This document shows positions 20,400-30,309 of a stretch of DNA of 56,725 nucleotides, piece by piece. The notes beneath the pieces were generated by a model. That model ran no database searches, had not been told where the DNA came from, and worked only from the letters and a program-made list of their open reading frames with translations. Numbering within the stretch: position 1 is the stretch's first letter; every line of letters starts with the position of its first letter. Made by a program: the position numbers and the translations under genes. The DNA comes from Pseudomonadota bacterium (GTDB lineage Bacteria > Pseudomonadota > Gammaproteobacteria > Burkholderiales > Burkholderiaceae_C): positions 1-56,725 of the forward strand of contig JAFEEH010000207.1 of NCBI GenBank assembly GCA_018241185.1, in the 5' to 3' direction.

Positions 20400-21208
20400 C
20401 GCCGCTCGTCTTCGGCCCCCCCGGCCGGCCACTGGTGGGCCTGTATCACCCTGCCGAAAGCCAGCGCGCGGCCAGGGCGGCCGTGCTGATGTGCGCCCCC
20501 TACGGCCACGAGGCCATGCGCAGCCAGCGCTTCTTCCGCGTGCTGGCCGACCGGCTGGCGCGTGCAGGCCTGTCGGTGCTGCGCTTCGACTACCACGCCA
20601 CCGGCGACTCGCCGGGTGACGACACCGACGGCGACCTGGACGGCTGGCAGCGCGACATCGGTGCCGCGCACCAGGAGCTGCGGCGGCTGGCAGACACGCG
20701 GACCATCCTCTGGTTCGGCGCGCGGCTCGGGGCCACCATCGCTTTGATGGCCGCGCAGCACGAGCGCGCCGACCCGACGCGCATCGTGCTGTGGGACCTG
20801 GTGGTCGACGGCCGAGCCTACCTCGACGAGCTGCGCGCCGCCCATGTGGACGCGCTCGAGCAGTCCTTCTGCATCCCCGACCGCACGCTGCGCCAGCAGC
20901 TGGCCCGCGACCCCGACAGCTTCACCGACGGCCCGCTGGGCTTCGCGATGTCGGCGCGGCTGCGTGAGCAGATCCGGGCGATCGCGCCGGTGAACGTCAC
21001 GGTCAGCGCCGGCAGCGATACCACGGTGTTCGCCGACCCCGACGACGAAGCCGTGCGCGAGTGGGTGCAGGCGCAGGTCGCGCGCGAGCTGCCGGTCACC
21101 CTGGCGCCTTTCCGCCATCCGCTGGTCTGGACCACCGACCCGCAACCCAACAACGCCATGGTGCCGGGAGAAGCGCTTCAGCGCCTCCTGGCCGAGTTGC
21201 GCGGCTGA
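20396..21208 (+). CDS. Alpha/beta-hydrolase-fold protein, catalytic serine replaced (exosortase-associated hydrolase 2-like)
   Basis: A 270-aa protein with alpha/beta-hydrolase topology: CAPYGHEAMRSQRFFRVLADRLA, then LRFDYHATGDSPGD, then the elbow strand ILWFGARLGATIAL. The elbow reads G-A-R-L-G rather than G-x-S-x-G, so the usual serine nucleophile is an arginine. The overall pattern resembles the hydrolases found beside exosortase/PEP-CTERM ligase-ACP genes. ATGA overlap with the transferase gene puts it firmly in the biosynthetic operon. It may be a non-hydrolytic partner, a binding protein, or an enzyme with another nucleophile. Confidence 0.72.
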   Translation: MTPLVFGPPGRPLVGLYHPAESQRAARAAVLMCAPYGHEAMRSQRFFRVLADRLARAGLSVLRFDYHATGDSPGDDTDGDLDGWQRDIGAAHQELRRLADTRTILWFGARLGATIALMAAQHERADPTRIVLWDLVVDGRAYLDELRAAHVDALEQSFCIPDRTLRQQLARDPDSFTDGPLGFAMSARLREQIRAIAPVNVTVSAGSDTTVFADPDDEAVREWVQAQVARELPVTLAPFRHPLVWTTDPQPNNAMVPGEALQRLLAELRG

Positions 21209-21246
21209 GACTGGACGCCGCGCCCAAGTCCACGAGGATTCGACGC

Positions 21247-22170
21247 ATGAAAGAGTTCCCGATCCTGTTCGGCCCCGAAGACGCCCCGTTGATGGGGATG
21301 GTGACCACGCCGGCCAGCGGCGACACCGCGCCCGTGGCATGCCTGATGCTCAACATGGGCGCGGGTTACCGCATCGGGCCGCGGCGCATCAACGTCAAGC
21401 TGGCGCGACGCCTGGCGCAGCACGGCATCAGCAGCCTGCGCATGGACCTGTCCGGGCTGGGCGACAGCAGCGCGCCCAAGGGGCAGGAACGATTCACGCA
21501 GCAGGCGGTGCTGGACCTGCAGGCGGCCATGAAGCTGCTGGAGACGACGCTGGGCATCCAGCGTTTCATCGTCATCGGGCTGTGTTCGGGCGGCGGGCGC
21601 GGCCTGTCGCTGGCCGAGGTCGATCCGCGCGTGGTCGGACTCTTCATGTTCGACAGCTACGCCTTTCCCGGCCGCCGTGCGCGCATCGAACGCGACCTGC
21701 GCCGCATGCTGGCGCTGGCGGGCAATGCCTCGGTCTACGGCAAGGTCGGGCGCTGGCTCAAGCGCAAGCTGGGCCCGAAGCAGCCTTCGGCGCAGCTCTT
21801 CGACGACGAACCGATCGAGGAGACCCAGCGTTATTTCGCGACCACCGTGAAACGACTGGTCGAGCGCGGCGTGGCCGTGTTCGTCATGTACACGGGCACG
21901 CTGCATGTGCGCGACCTGGGGCGCGACCAGCTCGGCCCGGTGGCGGCCGAGCCCTTTGCCCAGCAGCTCGAATACCGCTTCATCGGCGAGATCGACCACA
22001 CGCTGACCTCGCTCGAGAGCCAGCAGACCTTCCTCGACGAAGTGAGCCATTGGGTGCGGAGCGTCGCCAGCGGGCGGCCCTCGTCGAAGCCGGCCGCGGG
22101 GGCGCAACCCGTGCAGCGGGCACCCGTCGTCGCCACCAAGGGCGCGTTGCCCGACATGGCCGCCGGGTGA
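21247..22170 (+). CDS. Alpha/beta hydrolase with Cys nucleophile elbow (exosortase-associated hydrolase 1-like)
   Basis: A 307-aa alpha/beta hydrolase. The oxyanion-side segment is LMLNMGAGYRIGPRR, the DLSGLGDS loop follows, and the elbow is VIGLCSGGG, i.e. G-L-C-S-G with a cysteine where serine is usual (as in dienelactone hydrolases). A late FIGEIDHTL supplies the likely catalytic histidine. It begins 38 bp after the preceding hydrolase-like gene and ends the operon. With no TE domain in the synthases, it is the best candidate for trans release or editing of the product; this is inference from context. Confidence 0.72.
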   Translation: MKEFPILFGPEDAPLMGMVTTPASGDTAPVACLMLNMGAGYRIGPRRINVKLARRLAQHGISSLRMDLSGLGDSSAPKGQERFTQQAVLDLQAAMKLLETTLGIQRFIVIGLCSGGGRGLSLAEVDPRVVGLFMFDSYAFPGRRARIERDLRRMLALAGNASVYGKVGRWLKRKLGPKQPSAQLFDDEPIEETQRYFATTVKRLVERGVAVFVMYTGTLHVRDLGRDQLGPVAAEPFAQQLEYRFIGEIDHTLTSLESQQTFLDEVSHWVRSVASGRPSSKPAAGAQPVQRAPVVATKGALPDMAAG

Positions 22171-22244
22171 GCGCGCGCCGGGGCGGCGCGGCGAGAGGTG
22201 CACAAGGGCGGCCCGCCTAGAATTGCCGGCCCGCCAGCCTCTGG

Positions 22245-22706
22245 ATGAACCCCATGAACCGCTGCCTCACCCCGACGATTGCTCTCAAAAAGATAGCTGC
22301 CAGCGCAATACTGGCGGGCGTTTCAGGCCTTTTTGGCTTGAATGCGCTGGCCCAGAACCCGATCCCGCAGACGCAGAACGAAGCCGCCCTGGGCGGGCGC
22401 AACTTCCCGATCAACACCCTGCGCGGAAAGATGGTGGTCACCGGCTTTCCGGAAATGCAGCTGGACGGCATCGCCGAAAGGCTGGCGCCCGGCGCGCGCA
22501 TCCGCAACACGCAGAACATGATCATCCAACCGGCCACCATCACCGGCCAGTACCTGGCGGTGAACTACCGCCGCGATGCGGCCGGGCTGGTGAGTGACGT
22601 GTGGATCCTCACGCCGACCGAGGCCAGCGCCGAACGTGCGCAGTTGAACAAGCCGTTCCTGAACTTCTGGCCCTTCGTCTCCGCCGCCGAGAACGAAGCG
22701 CGCTGA
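22245..22706 (+). CDS. Small exported protein of unknown function
   Basis: A 153-aa protein (150 aa if the second Met is used) with a Sec signal peptide whose likely cleavage follows NALAQ. The mature part has a conserved-looking core (NFPINTLRGKMVVTGFPE, then LAPGARIRNTQNMI and WILTPTEA) rich in beta structure; I do not recognise the family. Nearly the entire hydrophobic stretch of the signal peptide (IALKKIAASAILAGVSGLFG) is encoded by a copy of the dispersed repeat. It stands alone between the biosynthetic operon and miaB. Confidence 0.7.
   Translation: MNPMNRCLTPTIALKKIAASAILAGVSGLFGLNALAQNPIPQTQNEAALGGRNFPINTLRGKMVVTGFPEMQLDGIAERLAPGARIRNTQNMIIQPATITGQYLAVNYRRDAAGLVSDVWILTPTEASAERAQLNKPFLNFWPFVSAAENEAR
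22275..22347 (+). repeat. Dispersed ATAGCTGC repeat, copy 2 (coding, signal peptide)
   Basis: Matches the intergenic copies over almost its full length (GATAGCTGCCAGCGC, GGCGGGCGTTTCAGGC, TTTTTGGCTTGAA) and is translated as the hydrophobic core of the small exported protein's signal peptide. Confidence 0.75.
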
Positions 22707-22726
22707 GCCCGCGCAGTCCGCGCGAC

Positions 22727-22797
22727 CGTTTTTCCAAGCCAAAAGTGGCCGCAGCGCCCGCCAGTCGGGCGCGAGCAGCTATTGATTTCATAGCAAC
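22727..22797 (-). repeat. Dispersed ATAGCTGC repeat, copy 3
   Basis: An intergenic copy between the small exported protein and miaB: CCAAGCCAAAAGTGG at one end, GGGCGCGAGCAGCTAT near the other. It sits just before the miaB ribosome-binding site. Confidence 0.8.
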
Positions 22798-22809
22798 GGG
22801 AGTTGCACC

Positions 22810-24165
22810 ATGACCACCTCCATCCCCCCTTCCCGCAAGGTCTTCATCAAGACCTTCGGCTGCCAGATGAACGAGTACGACTCGGACAAGATGGCCGACC
22901 TGCTCGCCGCCGCCGAGGGCTACACGCCCACGCAGGACGTGGAGGAAGCCGACCTGATCCTCTTCAACACCTGCTCGGTGCGCGAGAAGGCGCAGGAGAA
23001 GGTGTTCTCCGACCTCGGCCGCGTGCAGCACCTGAAGGCCAAGGGCGTGAAGATCGGCGTCGGCGGCTGCGTCGCCAGCCAGGAGGGCGACGCCATCATC
23101 CAGCGCGCGCCCTACGTGGACGTGGTGTTCGGCCCGCAGACGCTGCATCGCCTGCCCGAGATGCTGGCGCGGCGCGACGCCGAGAAACGCCCGCAGGTGG
23201 ACATCTCCTTCCCCGAGATCGAGAAGTTCGACTACCTGCCGCCCGCGCGCGTCGAGGGCGCGACGGCCTACGTGTCGATCATGGAAGGCTGCTCCAAGTA
23301 CTGCAGCTACTGCGTGGTGCCCTACACCCGCGGCGAGGAGGTCAACCGCCCGCTCGACGACGTGCTGGTGGAAGTGGCGGGCCTGGCCGACCAGGGCGTG
23401 CGCGAGATCACGCTGCTGGGCCAGAACGTGAACGCCTACCGCGGCCGGATGGGCCACGGCGTCGCCGGTGAAGGACTGGCCGAGATCGCCGACTTCGCGC
23501 TGCTCATCGAGTACATCGCCGAGATTCCCGGCATCGAGCGCATCCGCTACACGACCAGCCACCCGAACGAGTTCACGCCGCGGCTGATCGACGCCTACGC
23601 CAAGGTGCCGCAGCTGGTGAGCCACCTGCACCTGCCGGTGCAGCACGGCAGCGACCGCATCCTGATGGCGATGAAGCGCGGCTATACGGCCATGGAATAC
23701 AAGAGCACGATCCGCAAGTTGCGCGCGATCCGCCCGCAGCTGGCCCTGTCGAGCGACTTCATCGTCGGCTTTCCGGGCGAGACCGAAGATGATTTCGCCA
23801 GGATGATGAAGCTCATCGAAGACGTCGGCTTCGACGCCAGCTTCAGCTTCATCTTCAGCCCGCGCCCCGGCACGCCGGCCGCGCAACTGCACGACGACAC
23901 GCCGCACGAGGTCAAGCTGCGCCGTCTGCAGCACCTGCAGAAGGCCATCGACGACAACGTGCGCCGCCTGTCGGACGCGCTGGTCGGCACCAGGCAGCGC
24001 ATCCTCGTCGAAGGGCCGTCGAAGAAGAACGCCGCCGAGATGATGGGCCGCACCGACTGCTTCCGCGTCGTCAACTTCGAGGCGCCCTCGCATCTGGTCG
24101 GGCAGATGGTGGACGTGAAGGTCACCCGCTCGCTGTCGCATACGCTGCGGGGCGAGCTGGCATGA
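22810..24165 (+). CDS. miaB: tRNA-2-methylthio-N6-dimethylallyladenosine synthase MiaB
   Basis: A 451-aa radical-SAM methylthiotransferase that adds a methylthio group to i6A37 of tRNAs. The N-terminal cluster cysteines are in TFGCQMN, NTCSVRE and GGCVASQ. The radical-SAM CxxxCxxC is in [15 protein letters not shown]-terminal TRAM domain contains [10 protein letters not shown] and ends at VTRSLSHTL. Full length for the family; start supported by the conserved [12 protein letters not shown]. Confidence 0.97.
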   Translation: MTTSIPPSRKVFIKTFGCQMNEYDSDKMADLLAAAEGYTPTQDVEEADLILFNTCSVREKAQEKVFSDLGRVQHLKAKGVKIGVGGCVASQEGDAIIQRAPYVDVVFGPQTLHRLPEMLARRDAEKRPQVDISFPEIEKFDYLPPARVEGATAYVSIMEGCSKYCSYCVVPYTRGEEVNRPLDDVLVEVAGLADQGVREITLLGQNVNAYRGRMGHGVAGEGLAEIADFALLIEYIAEIPGIERIRYTTSHPNEFTPRLIDAYAKVPQLVSHLHLPVQHGSDRILMAMKRGYTAMEYKSTIRKLRAIRPQLALSSDFIVGFPGETEDDFARMMKLIEDVGFDASFSFIFSPRPGTPAAQLHDDTPHEVKLRRLQHLQKAIDDNVRRLSDALVGTRQRILVEGPSKKNAAEMMGRTDCFRVVNFEAPSHLVGQMVDVKVTRSLSHTLRGELA

Positions 24166-24178
24166 GAGACGGGCAGGC

Positions 24179-24265
24179 GAACGCAGAGGGCGCAGAGATT
24201 CCGCAGAGGCCTCAGAAGAAATTCATGAAGGTTTTTTCTGCGCGACCTCTGCGCCCTCTGCGTTC
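24179..24265. repeat. Long palindrome built on GCAGAGGGCGCAGAG
   Basis: A perfect 19-bp inverted repeat (24179-24197 and 24247-24265) whose 49-bp loop contains a further near-complementary pair (CAGAAGAAA and TTTTTTCTG). It lies between miaB and the sensor kinase and could fold as one long hairpin. It may end miaB transcription in either direction, or be a copy of a genome-wide palindromic element. Confidence 0.7.
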
Positions 24266-24301
24266 GGCCGTCCGTCTTTGCATCGAAGAAAGCTGCCGCT
24301 G

Positions 24302-25741
24302 ATGCCCACCCGTCACCGCGCGCGCGGCTCCTTCCAGCAACTGCTGCTCTTCGCCTTCCTGCTCATCACCGCGCTGCTCCTCGGCGTGGTGCTGCGCGCG
24401 GTGTCGCAGTACGACAAGCTGATCGTGCAGAGCCGTGATGCCGCACGCAGCGCGCTGCAGCTGTCGGGCGCGGCGCAGACGCTGGCCGAGCGCAGCGCGG
24501 CCATGGAACGCTCGGGCCGCCAGTCGCTGGTGCTCAACGACGCGGTGCTGCGCCGCCGCTTCAACGATGCCTCACGCGATGCGCAGGCAGTCGTGCAGCG
24601 GCTGGTCGACAACGGACTGCTGCCGCAGTCGGCAGAGCAGTGGCGGGCGCAGCTCGAAGTGATCGAGGGGCTGATGAGCGGGCCGCAGGACACGGCCCTC
24701 TCGCGCGAGGGCTCGATGGCGATCCAGTTCCGGGAGCTGGACACGCTCAACACGCAGATTGCCCAACAGGCGCAGTTCCTGATCGAGACGCAGAACAACG
24801 CCCTGGCCGAGCGGCTGGAGCGCGCGCGGCGACGGCTCATGCAGCAGGTGATCGCCGCCAGCGGACTGGCGATCGCCATGTCGCTGGCCTTCGGCATCTG
24901 GCTGGCCCGGCCCTTCAAGCGGCTGGAACGCGCGATCCACGGCCTGGGCGAGAACCGGCTCGAGGAGCCCATCGACATCCGCGGCCCGTCCGACGTGCGG
25001 CGCGTGTCGCAGGAGCTGGACTGGCTGCGCCTGCGCCTCATGGAGTTGGATGCCGACAAGGCACGCTTCCTGCGACACGTCTCGCATGAACTCAAGACGC
25101 CGCTGGCCGCGCTGCGCGAGGGCGTGTCGCTGCTGGAAGACGGCGTGACGGGCGCCTTGACACCCGCCCAACGCGAGGTGGCGCAGATCCTGAACCAGAA
25201 CACGCTGGCGCTGCAGGGCCAGATCGAGGCGCTGCTGCGCTTCAACGCCGCCGCCTTCGAGGCACGCCAGCTGAGCCGCCAGCGCACGCCGCTGCTGGCC
25301 TTGATCGAGCAGCAGATCGAAGCACAGCGCCTGCAGTGGCAGGCGCAGGGCCTGACGGTGCGCGCCGAGGGCGAGCCGCTCACGGTGGTGGTGGACCCGG
25401 TGAAGATCGGCACCGTGCTGGCCAACCTGCTGTCCAACGCCATCCGCTTCTCGGCGCGCGGCGGCACGATCCAGTTCACCGTGTCCAGCACCGTCGACCT
25501 CGCGATCATCGAGGTCGCCGACGCCGGGCCGGGCATCGCCGCCGACGACCGCGACCGCATCTTCGAGCCTTTCTTCCGCGGCGAGCGCCAGCCCGAACAT
25601 GCCGTCAAAGGCACTGGCATCGGCCTGTCCATCGTGCAGGAGTACATTGCAGCCCATGGCGGGCGGATCGAGCTGCTGCACAACAGCGCATCCGATGGCC
25701 CCGGTGCACGTTTCCGCATCGAGCTGCCGCGCTCCGCCTGA
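24302..25741 (+). CDS. glrK: Sensor histidine kinase, GlrK/QseE type
   Basis: A 479-aa membrane kinase. One TM helix (about residues 16-38), a roughly 150-residue periplasmic domain rich in Glu/Gln helices, a second TM (about 183-203), a HAMP segment, the H-box FLRHVSHELKTPLA, then N (LLSNAIRFS), G1 (DAGPGIA) and G2 (GTGIGLSIV) boxes. Gene order kinase, lipoprotein, sigma54 activator is that of enterobacterial glrK-qseG-glrR, so GlrK is the best name. Start taken at the ATG before PTRHRARG, the more conservative of two in-frame ATGs. Confidence 0.88.
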   Translation: MPTRHRARGSFQQLLLFAFLLITALLLGVVLRAVSQYDKLIVQSRDAARSALQLSGAAQTLAERSAAMERSGRQSLVLNDAVLRRRFNDASRDAQAVVQRLVDNGLLPQSAEQWRAQLEVIEGLMSGPQDTALSREGSMAIQFRELDTLNTQIAQQAQFLIETQNNALAERLERARRRLMQQVIAASGLAIAMSLAFGIWLARPFKRLERAIHGLGENRLEEPIDIRGPSDVRRVSQELDWLRLRLMELDADKARFLRHVSHELKTPLAALREGVSLLEDGVTGALTPAQREVAQILNQNTLALQGQIEALLRFNAAAFEARQLSRQRTPLLALIEQQIEAQRLQWQAQGLTVRAEGEPLTVVVDPVKIGTVLANLLSNAIRFSARGGTIQFTVSSTVDLAIIEVADAGPGIAADDRDRIFEPFFRGERQPEHAVKGTGIGLSIVQEYIAAHGGRIELLHNSASDGPGARFRIELPRSA

Positions 25742-25761
25742 GCCCCCCCATTCCCCACACC

Positions 25762-26412
25762 ATGCTGCATCCGATCGCTCGCAGATCCTCCGCCGCCGTG
25801 GCCCTGGCCGTGCCCTTGCTGCTGCTGGCAGGCTGCGCCACGCCCACTCCGCCCGCGCCGGCTCCGGCGCCCGCGGCAAAGCCGGCCACGCCACCCGCGC
25901 CGGCCGCGCCCCCACCGATCCTGCCCGTGGAGGCAGAGCCGAGGGCCCCCGCCACGCAACTGATGCCGCCCTCTCCCGGCCCCATCGGCGGCATGCTGGC
26001 CTACGCGGACCGCGTTCGCGGGTTGTCCTCCAACGAACTGCAGGCCGAAATCACTCGCCTGGGCGAGCCGGGCGACGTGCCGGCGCTGCAGATGCAGCTG
26101 GGCTTGGCGCTGTCGCAGACGCGCTCCTCGCCGGACCTCGCGCGCGCCCTGGGCCTCATGCAGCGGGTCGCAGCAAACAGCACGGCCGAAGGGCTGGCCC
26201 TGCAGCCGCTGGCCCGGCTGCTCGCCTCGCGCTACCTGGAGCAGCGCCGCGTGGAGGACGACCGCGACCGGCAGGTGCAGCAACTGCGCGAGGCGCAGCG
26301 CCGCATCGACCAGCTCAATGACCGCATCGAGGCACTGCGCGCCATCGAGCGCAGCTTCAGCCGCCCGACCACGCCTGCGCCCGCACCGGCGCCCAACGGC
26401 ACCAAGCCCTGA
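25762..26412 (+). CDS. QseG-like lipoprotein of the glrKR operon
   Basis: A 216-aa lipoprotein: signal peptide ending LLLLAGC (lipobox), a 45-residue Pro/Ala tether, then helical repeats (ARALGLMQRVAAN and LARLLASRYLEQR) and a C-terminal coiled-coil-like QVQQLREAQRRIDQLNDRI. It takes the place that qseG/yfhG occupies between glrK and glrR in enterobacteria, where the outer-membrane protein modulates the kinase. Sequence similarity to QseG cannot be judged by eye; the role is from synteny. Confidence 0.75.
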   Translation: MLHPIARRSSAAVALAVPLLLLAGCATPTPPAPAPAPAAKPATPPAPAAPPPILPVEAEPRAPATQLMPPSPGPIGGMLAYADRVRGLSSNELQAEITRLGEPGDVPALQMQLGLALSQTRSSPDLARALGLMQRVAANSTAEGLALQPLARLLASRYLEQRRVEDDRDRQVQQLREAQRRIDQLNDRIEALRAIERSFSRPTTPAPAPAPNGTKP

Positions 26413-26422
26413 GGACGACCGG

Positions 26423-27829
<1,407 letters not shown>

Positions 27830-27883
27830 CGACAGGGCTAAGTGATTGATTTCATTGGAAATCGACCTGGCGCGAGCTGGACT

Positions 27884-27901
27884 TGTCGGGCTGTGGCGAC
27901 A
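27884..27901. promoter_or_regulatory. Predicted GlrR site (TGTC-N10-GACA)
   Basis: An exact TGTC-N10-GACA centred near -129 from the predicted sigma54 start, in the usual range for an upstream activating sequence. Same motif as the pair overlapping the end of glrR. Confidence 0.65.
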
Positions 27902-27963
27902 GAAACAGGGGTTTTGCGGCCTCTGGCCCGAAAAAGAGCCCGAAACCACCCAAAAAATCGACC

Positions 27964-27976
27964 CAAGTCGTTGATT
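27964..27976 (-). promoter_or_regulatory. Predicted IHF site
   Basis: The minus strand reads AATCAACGACTTG, an exact fit to WATCAANNNNTTR, next to an A-tract. It lies between the activator sites and the sigma54 promoter, where IHF usually bends DNA to bring the activator to polymerase. Confidence 0.55.
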
Positions 27977-27995
27977 TAAAAAGAAAAAAAGGCTC

Positions 27996-28011
27996 TGGCA
28001 CAGGCTTTGCA
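27996..28011 (+). promoter_or_regulatory. Sigma54 promoter (-24/-12)
   Basis: TGGCAC-AGGCT-TTGCA is an exact match to the sigma54 consensus TGGCAC-N5-TTGCW with correct spacing. Counting the last C of TTGC as -12 puts the start at about 28022, one base before the ATG at 28023. It reads toward opgH. Confidence 0.8.
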
Positions 28012-28022
28012 GCCTAGTGGGC

Positions 28023-28226
28023 ATGAGCACTCTCACCAGCCCCTCTTTCGCACTGCGTCCGCAGCGCGATGGCGCGCGTCAGAAATACATTCACGCCGCG
28101 CGGCCCCGCGCCGCCGGCCAGGCCCTCGGCGCGCTGAGCGCGGCCAGCGGCACCGCCCCGGACAGCGTGTTCAAGCGCTTCCCGTCCATCGGCGACACCC
28201 CCTCCTCGTCCAAGCAACGTTGGTAA
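28023..28226 (+). CDS. Possible small protein or small-RNA segment in the opgH leader
   Basis: A 67-codon frame (begins MSTLTSPSFALRPQRD, basic and Ser/Ala-rich, no recognised family) that begins one base after the predicted sigma54 transcription start and ends 14 bp before opgH. It would have to be leaderless, since there is no room for a ribosome-binding site; a GTG two codons upstream falls ahead of the predicted start. The same segment could instead be untranslated leader or a small RNA, the role that GlrR/sigma54 has in enterobacteria (GlmY). Confidence 0.35.
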   Translation: MSTLTSPSFALRPQRDGARQKYIHAARPRAAGQALGALSAASGTAPDSVFKRFPSIGDTPSSSKQRW

Positions 28227-28240
28227 GAAGGACTGCGTCC

Positions 28241-30250
28241 ATGAAGCCGAACGAATTCTCTCAACTGAAGGTCCTGACCCCGGCCGACTTCTCGCACCGC
28301 AGCCCGGTGCGCGAAGAGCGCCACCCGAACTCGGTCACGGCCCCGCCGGTCAACCGGGGCTCGATGACGCCGCGCCCGTGGCGCGGCTTCTGGAACAGCA
28401 TCGGCACCGCCTTGCTGCTCAAGCTCGGCGCGGGCGGCCGTCAGGCGGCGCCCGAAGTCGCCCAATTCCCCAAGCAGCCCTGGGAGCGCGCCGCCAAGCA
28501 GCGCCGCGCGGTCTTCATGCTGCTGGCCGTGCTCAGCACGGTGATGGCCTCGACGCTTTTCGCGCAGGTGCAGCCCGACTACGACAACCTCTGGCTCGAA
28601 TACGGCCAGATCGGGCTGTACGGCCTGCTGTCGGGCTGGGTCGTGACCGGCTTCGTCACGGCGCTGATGGGCTTTTATGTCTCCGTGCGCGGTGACAGGC
28701 ACGCGCTGTCGGCCAAGCAGGTGGCAAACCATCCGATGAACCCCGACGCACGCACGGCGATCATCATGCCGATCTGCAACGAGGACGTCGCCACTGTCTT
28801 CGCCGGGCTGCGCGCCACCTGCGAATCGGTTGCCAACACCGGCCACGCGCAGCAGTTCGACGTCTTCGTGCTGTCGGACAGCTACAACCCCGACATCGCC
28901 AAGGCCGAACGTGCCGCCTGGGAAGAGTTGCGCGCCGCCCTGGCCGAGCATCCGAACCAACCGCAGGTCGAGGTGTACTACCGCCTGCGCACCCGCCGCA
29001 CGCACCGCAAGGCCGGCAACGTGGCCGATTTCTGCCGCCGCTGGGGCAAGGACTACCGCTACATGGTCGTCCTCGACGCCGACTCGGTGATGAGCGGCGA
29101 CTGCCTGACCTCGATGGTCAAGCTGATGGAAGCCAACCCGAGCGCCGGCATCATCCAGACCGCCACGCAGGCCATCGGCCATGTGACGCTGCACGCTCGC
29201 GCCCAGCAATTCGCCAGCCGCGTGACCGGCCGCCTGTTCACCCTGGGCATGCAGTTCTGGCAACTCGGCGAGTCGCACTACTGGGGCCACAACGCGATCA
29301 TCCGCGTCGAGCCCTTCATGAAGCACTGCGCGCTGGCCCCGATCAAGGGCACCGGCGGCATGTCGGGCGGCATCATGTCGCACGATTTCGTCGAGGCTGC
29401 GCTGATGCGCCGTGCCGGCTACCACGTGTGGCTGGTGTCTGACCTGGTCGGCAGCTACGAGCAACAACCGCCGGACCTGCTGGCCGAACTCACCCGCGAC
29501 CGCCGCTGGTGCCAGGGCAACCTGCAGAACGCCCGCCTGATGGCCGAACCCGGCATCGCCCCGGTCCACCGCGCGATGTTCGTCACGGGCACCATGGCGT
29601 ACGTGTCGGCGCCCCTGTGGCTGGCCTTCCTCACCCTGGGCACCGCCCTGTGGCTGACCGGCTCGAGCCTGGTCGAGCACTGGATGGTGATGCCGATGGA
29701 ATTGGCTGGCCTGTGGCTGTGGACGCTGTGCCTGCTGTTCCTGCCCCGCATTCTTGGCCTGACCGCCGTGCTGATGCGCGGCGAGCAGAAGCAGTACGGC
29801 GGCGTGGCCAGCCTGCTCAAGAGCGCCGTGCTCGAGAGCGCCATGGCGATCGTCCAGGCCCCCGTGCGCATGCTGGCGCATTCGCTCTTCGTGGTCGTGG
29901 CGCTGACCGGCATCAAGCTGGAGTGGAAGTCGCCTCCGCGGGAAGCCGCCGCCGTCCCGTGGCGCGAAGCCGCCGCCCGCCTGCTGCCGATGAGCGGCAT
30001 CGTGGCGGCCCTGGGTGTGGCCGTGGCCCTCATCGACGCCAGCGCCCTGGTGTGGCTGATGCCCGTCGCCCTGCCGCTGCTGCTGGCCATCCCGATGGCC
30101 GTCGTGACCAGCCAGATCGCCCTGGGTACCAGCATGCGCGAAGCGAACTTCCTGCTGATTCCGGAAGAGTCGCGTTCGCCGGCCGTGCTGCGCCGCGCCT
30201 GGATGCATGCCGACCGCCTGGCCCAGCCGAAGTCGCTGTTGGCCAGCTGA
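28241..30250 (+). CDS. opgH: Osmoregulated periplasmic glucan glucosyltransferase OpgH
   Basis: A 669-aa inner-membrane family-2 glycosyltransferase that polymerises UDP-glucose into the beta-1,2 backbone of periplasmic glucans. TM helices flank residues 85-150; the catalytic region has IIMPICNEDV, the LDADSV acidic motif and RDRRWCQGN. A cluster of TM helices lies at the C-terminus. It is shorter than the 847-aa E. coli protein, mainly at both ends. AAGAAGGA precedes the ATG. No opgG partner is adjacent. It sits directly downstream of the predicted GlrR/sigma54 promoter. Confidence 0.92.
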   Translation: MKPNEFSQLKVLTPADFSHRSPVREERHPNSVTAPPVNRGSMTPRPWRGFWNSIGTALLLKLGAGGRQAAPEVAQFPKQPWERAAKQRRAVFMLLAVLSTVMASTLFAQVQPDYDNLWLEYGQIGLYGLLSGWVVTGFVTALMGFYVSVRGDRHALSAKQVANHPMNPDARTAIIMPICNEDVATVFAGLRATCESVANTGHAQQFDVFVLSDSYNPDIAKAERAAWEELRAALAEHPNQPQVEVYYRLRTRRTHRKAGNVADFCRRWGKDYRYMVVLDADSVMSGDCLTSMVKLMEANPSAGIIQTATQAIGHVTLHARAQQFASRVTGRLFTLGMQFWQLGESHYWGHNAIIRVEPFMKHCALAPIKGTGGMSGGIMSHDFVEAALMRRAGYHVWLVSDLVGSYEQQPPDLLAELTRDRRWCQGNLQNARLMAEPGIAPVHRAMFVTGTMAYVSAPLWLAFLTLGTALWLTGSSLVEHWMVMPMELAGLWLWTLCLLFLPRILGLTAVLMRGEQKQYGGVASLLKSAVLESAMAIVQAPVRMLAHSLFVVVALTGIKLEWKSPPREAAAVPWREAAARLLPMSGIVAALGVAVALIDASALVWLMPVALPLLLAIPMAVVTSQIALGTSMREANFLLIPEESRSPAVLRRAWMHADRLAQPKSLLAS

Positions 30251-30303
30251 TGCTACGGAATCGATAGCTGCCGGCGCCCGCCTGGCGGGCGTTTCAGCCC
30301 GAT
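30248..30303 (+). repeat. Dispersed ATAGCTGC repeat, copy 4
   Basis: Begins at the opgH stop codon: CGATAGCTGCCGGCGC and GGCGGGCGTTTCAGCCCG. It lies between the end of opgH and the terminator. Confidence 0.75.
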
Positions 30304-30309
30304 TCGGCA

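Larger units (their letters stand above)
27830..28240 (+). promoter_or_regulatory. glrR-opgH intergenic control region
   Basis: A 411-bp stretch. From left to right it holds GlrR-type sites, an A/T-rich segment with an IHF consensus, a sigma54 promoter with predicted start near 28022, and a roughly 218-nt leader before opgH. A 67-codon open frame fills most of that leader. No sigma70 promoter is obvious. Confidence 0.6.

Noticed and set aside
28007-28240. Extended N-terminus of OpgH in the open frame upstream of 28241
   Set aside because: The extra residues do not resemble OpgH, overlap the predicted sigma54 start and a different small frame, and a good ribosome-binding site precedes 28241.
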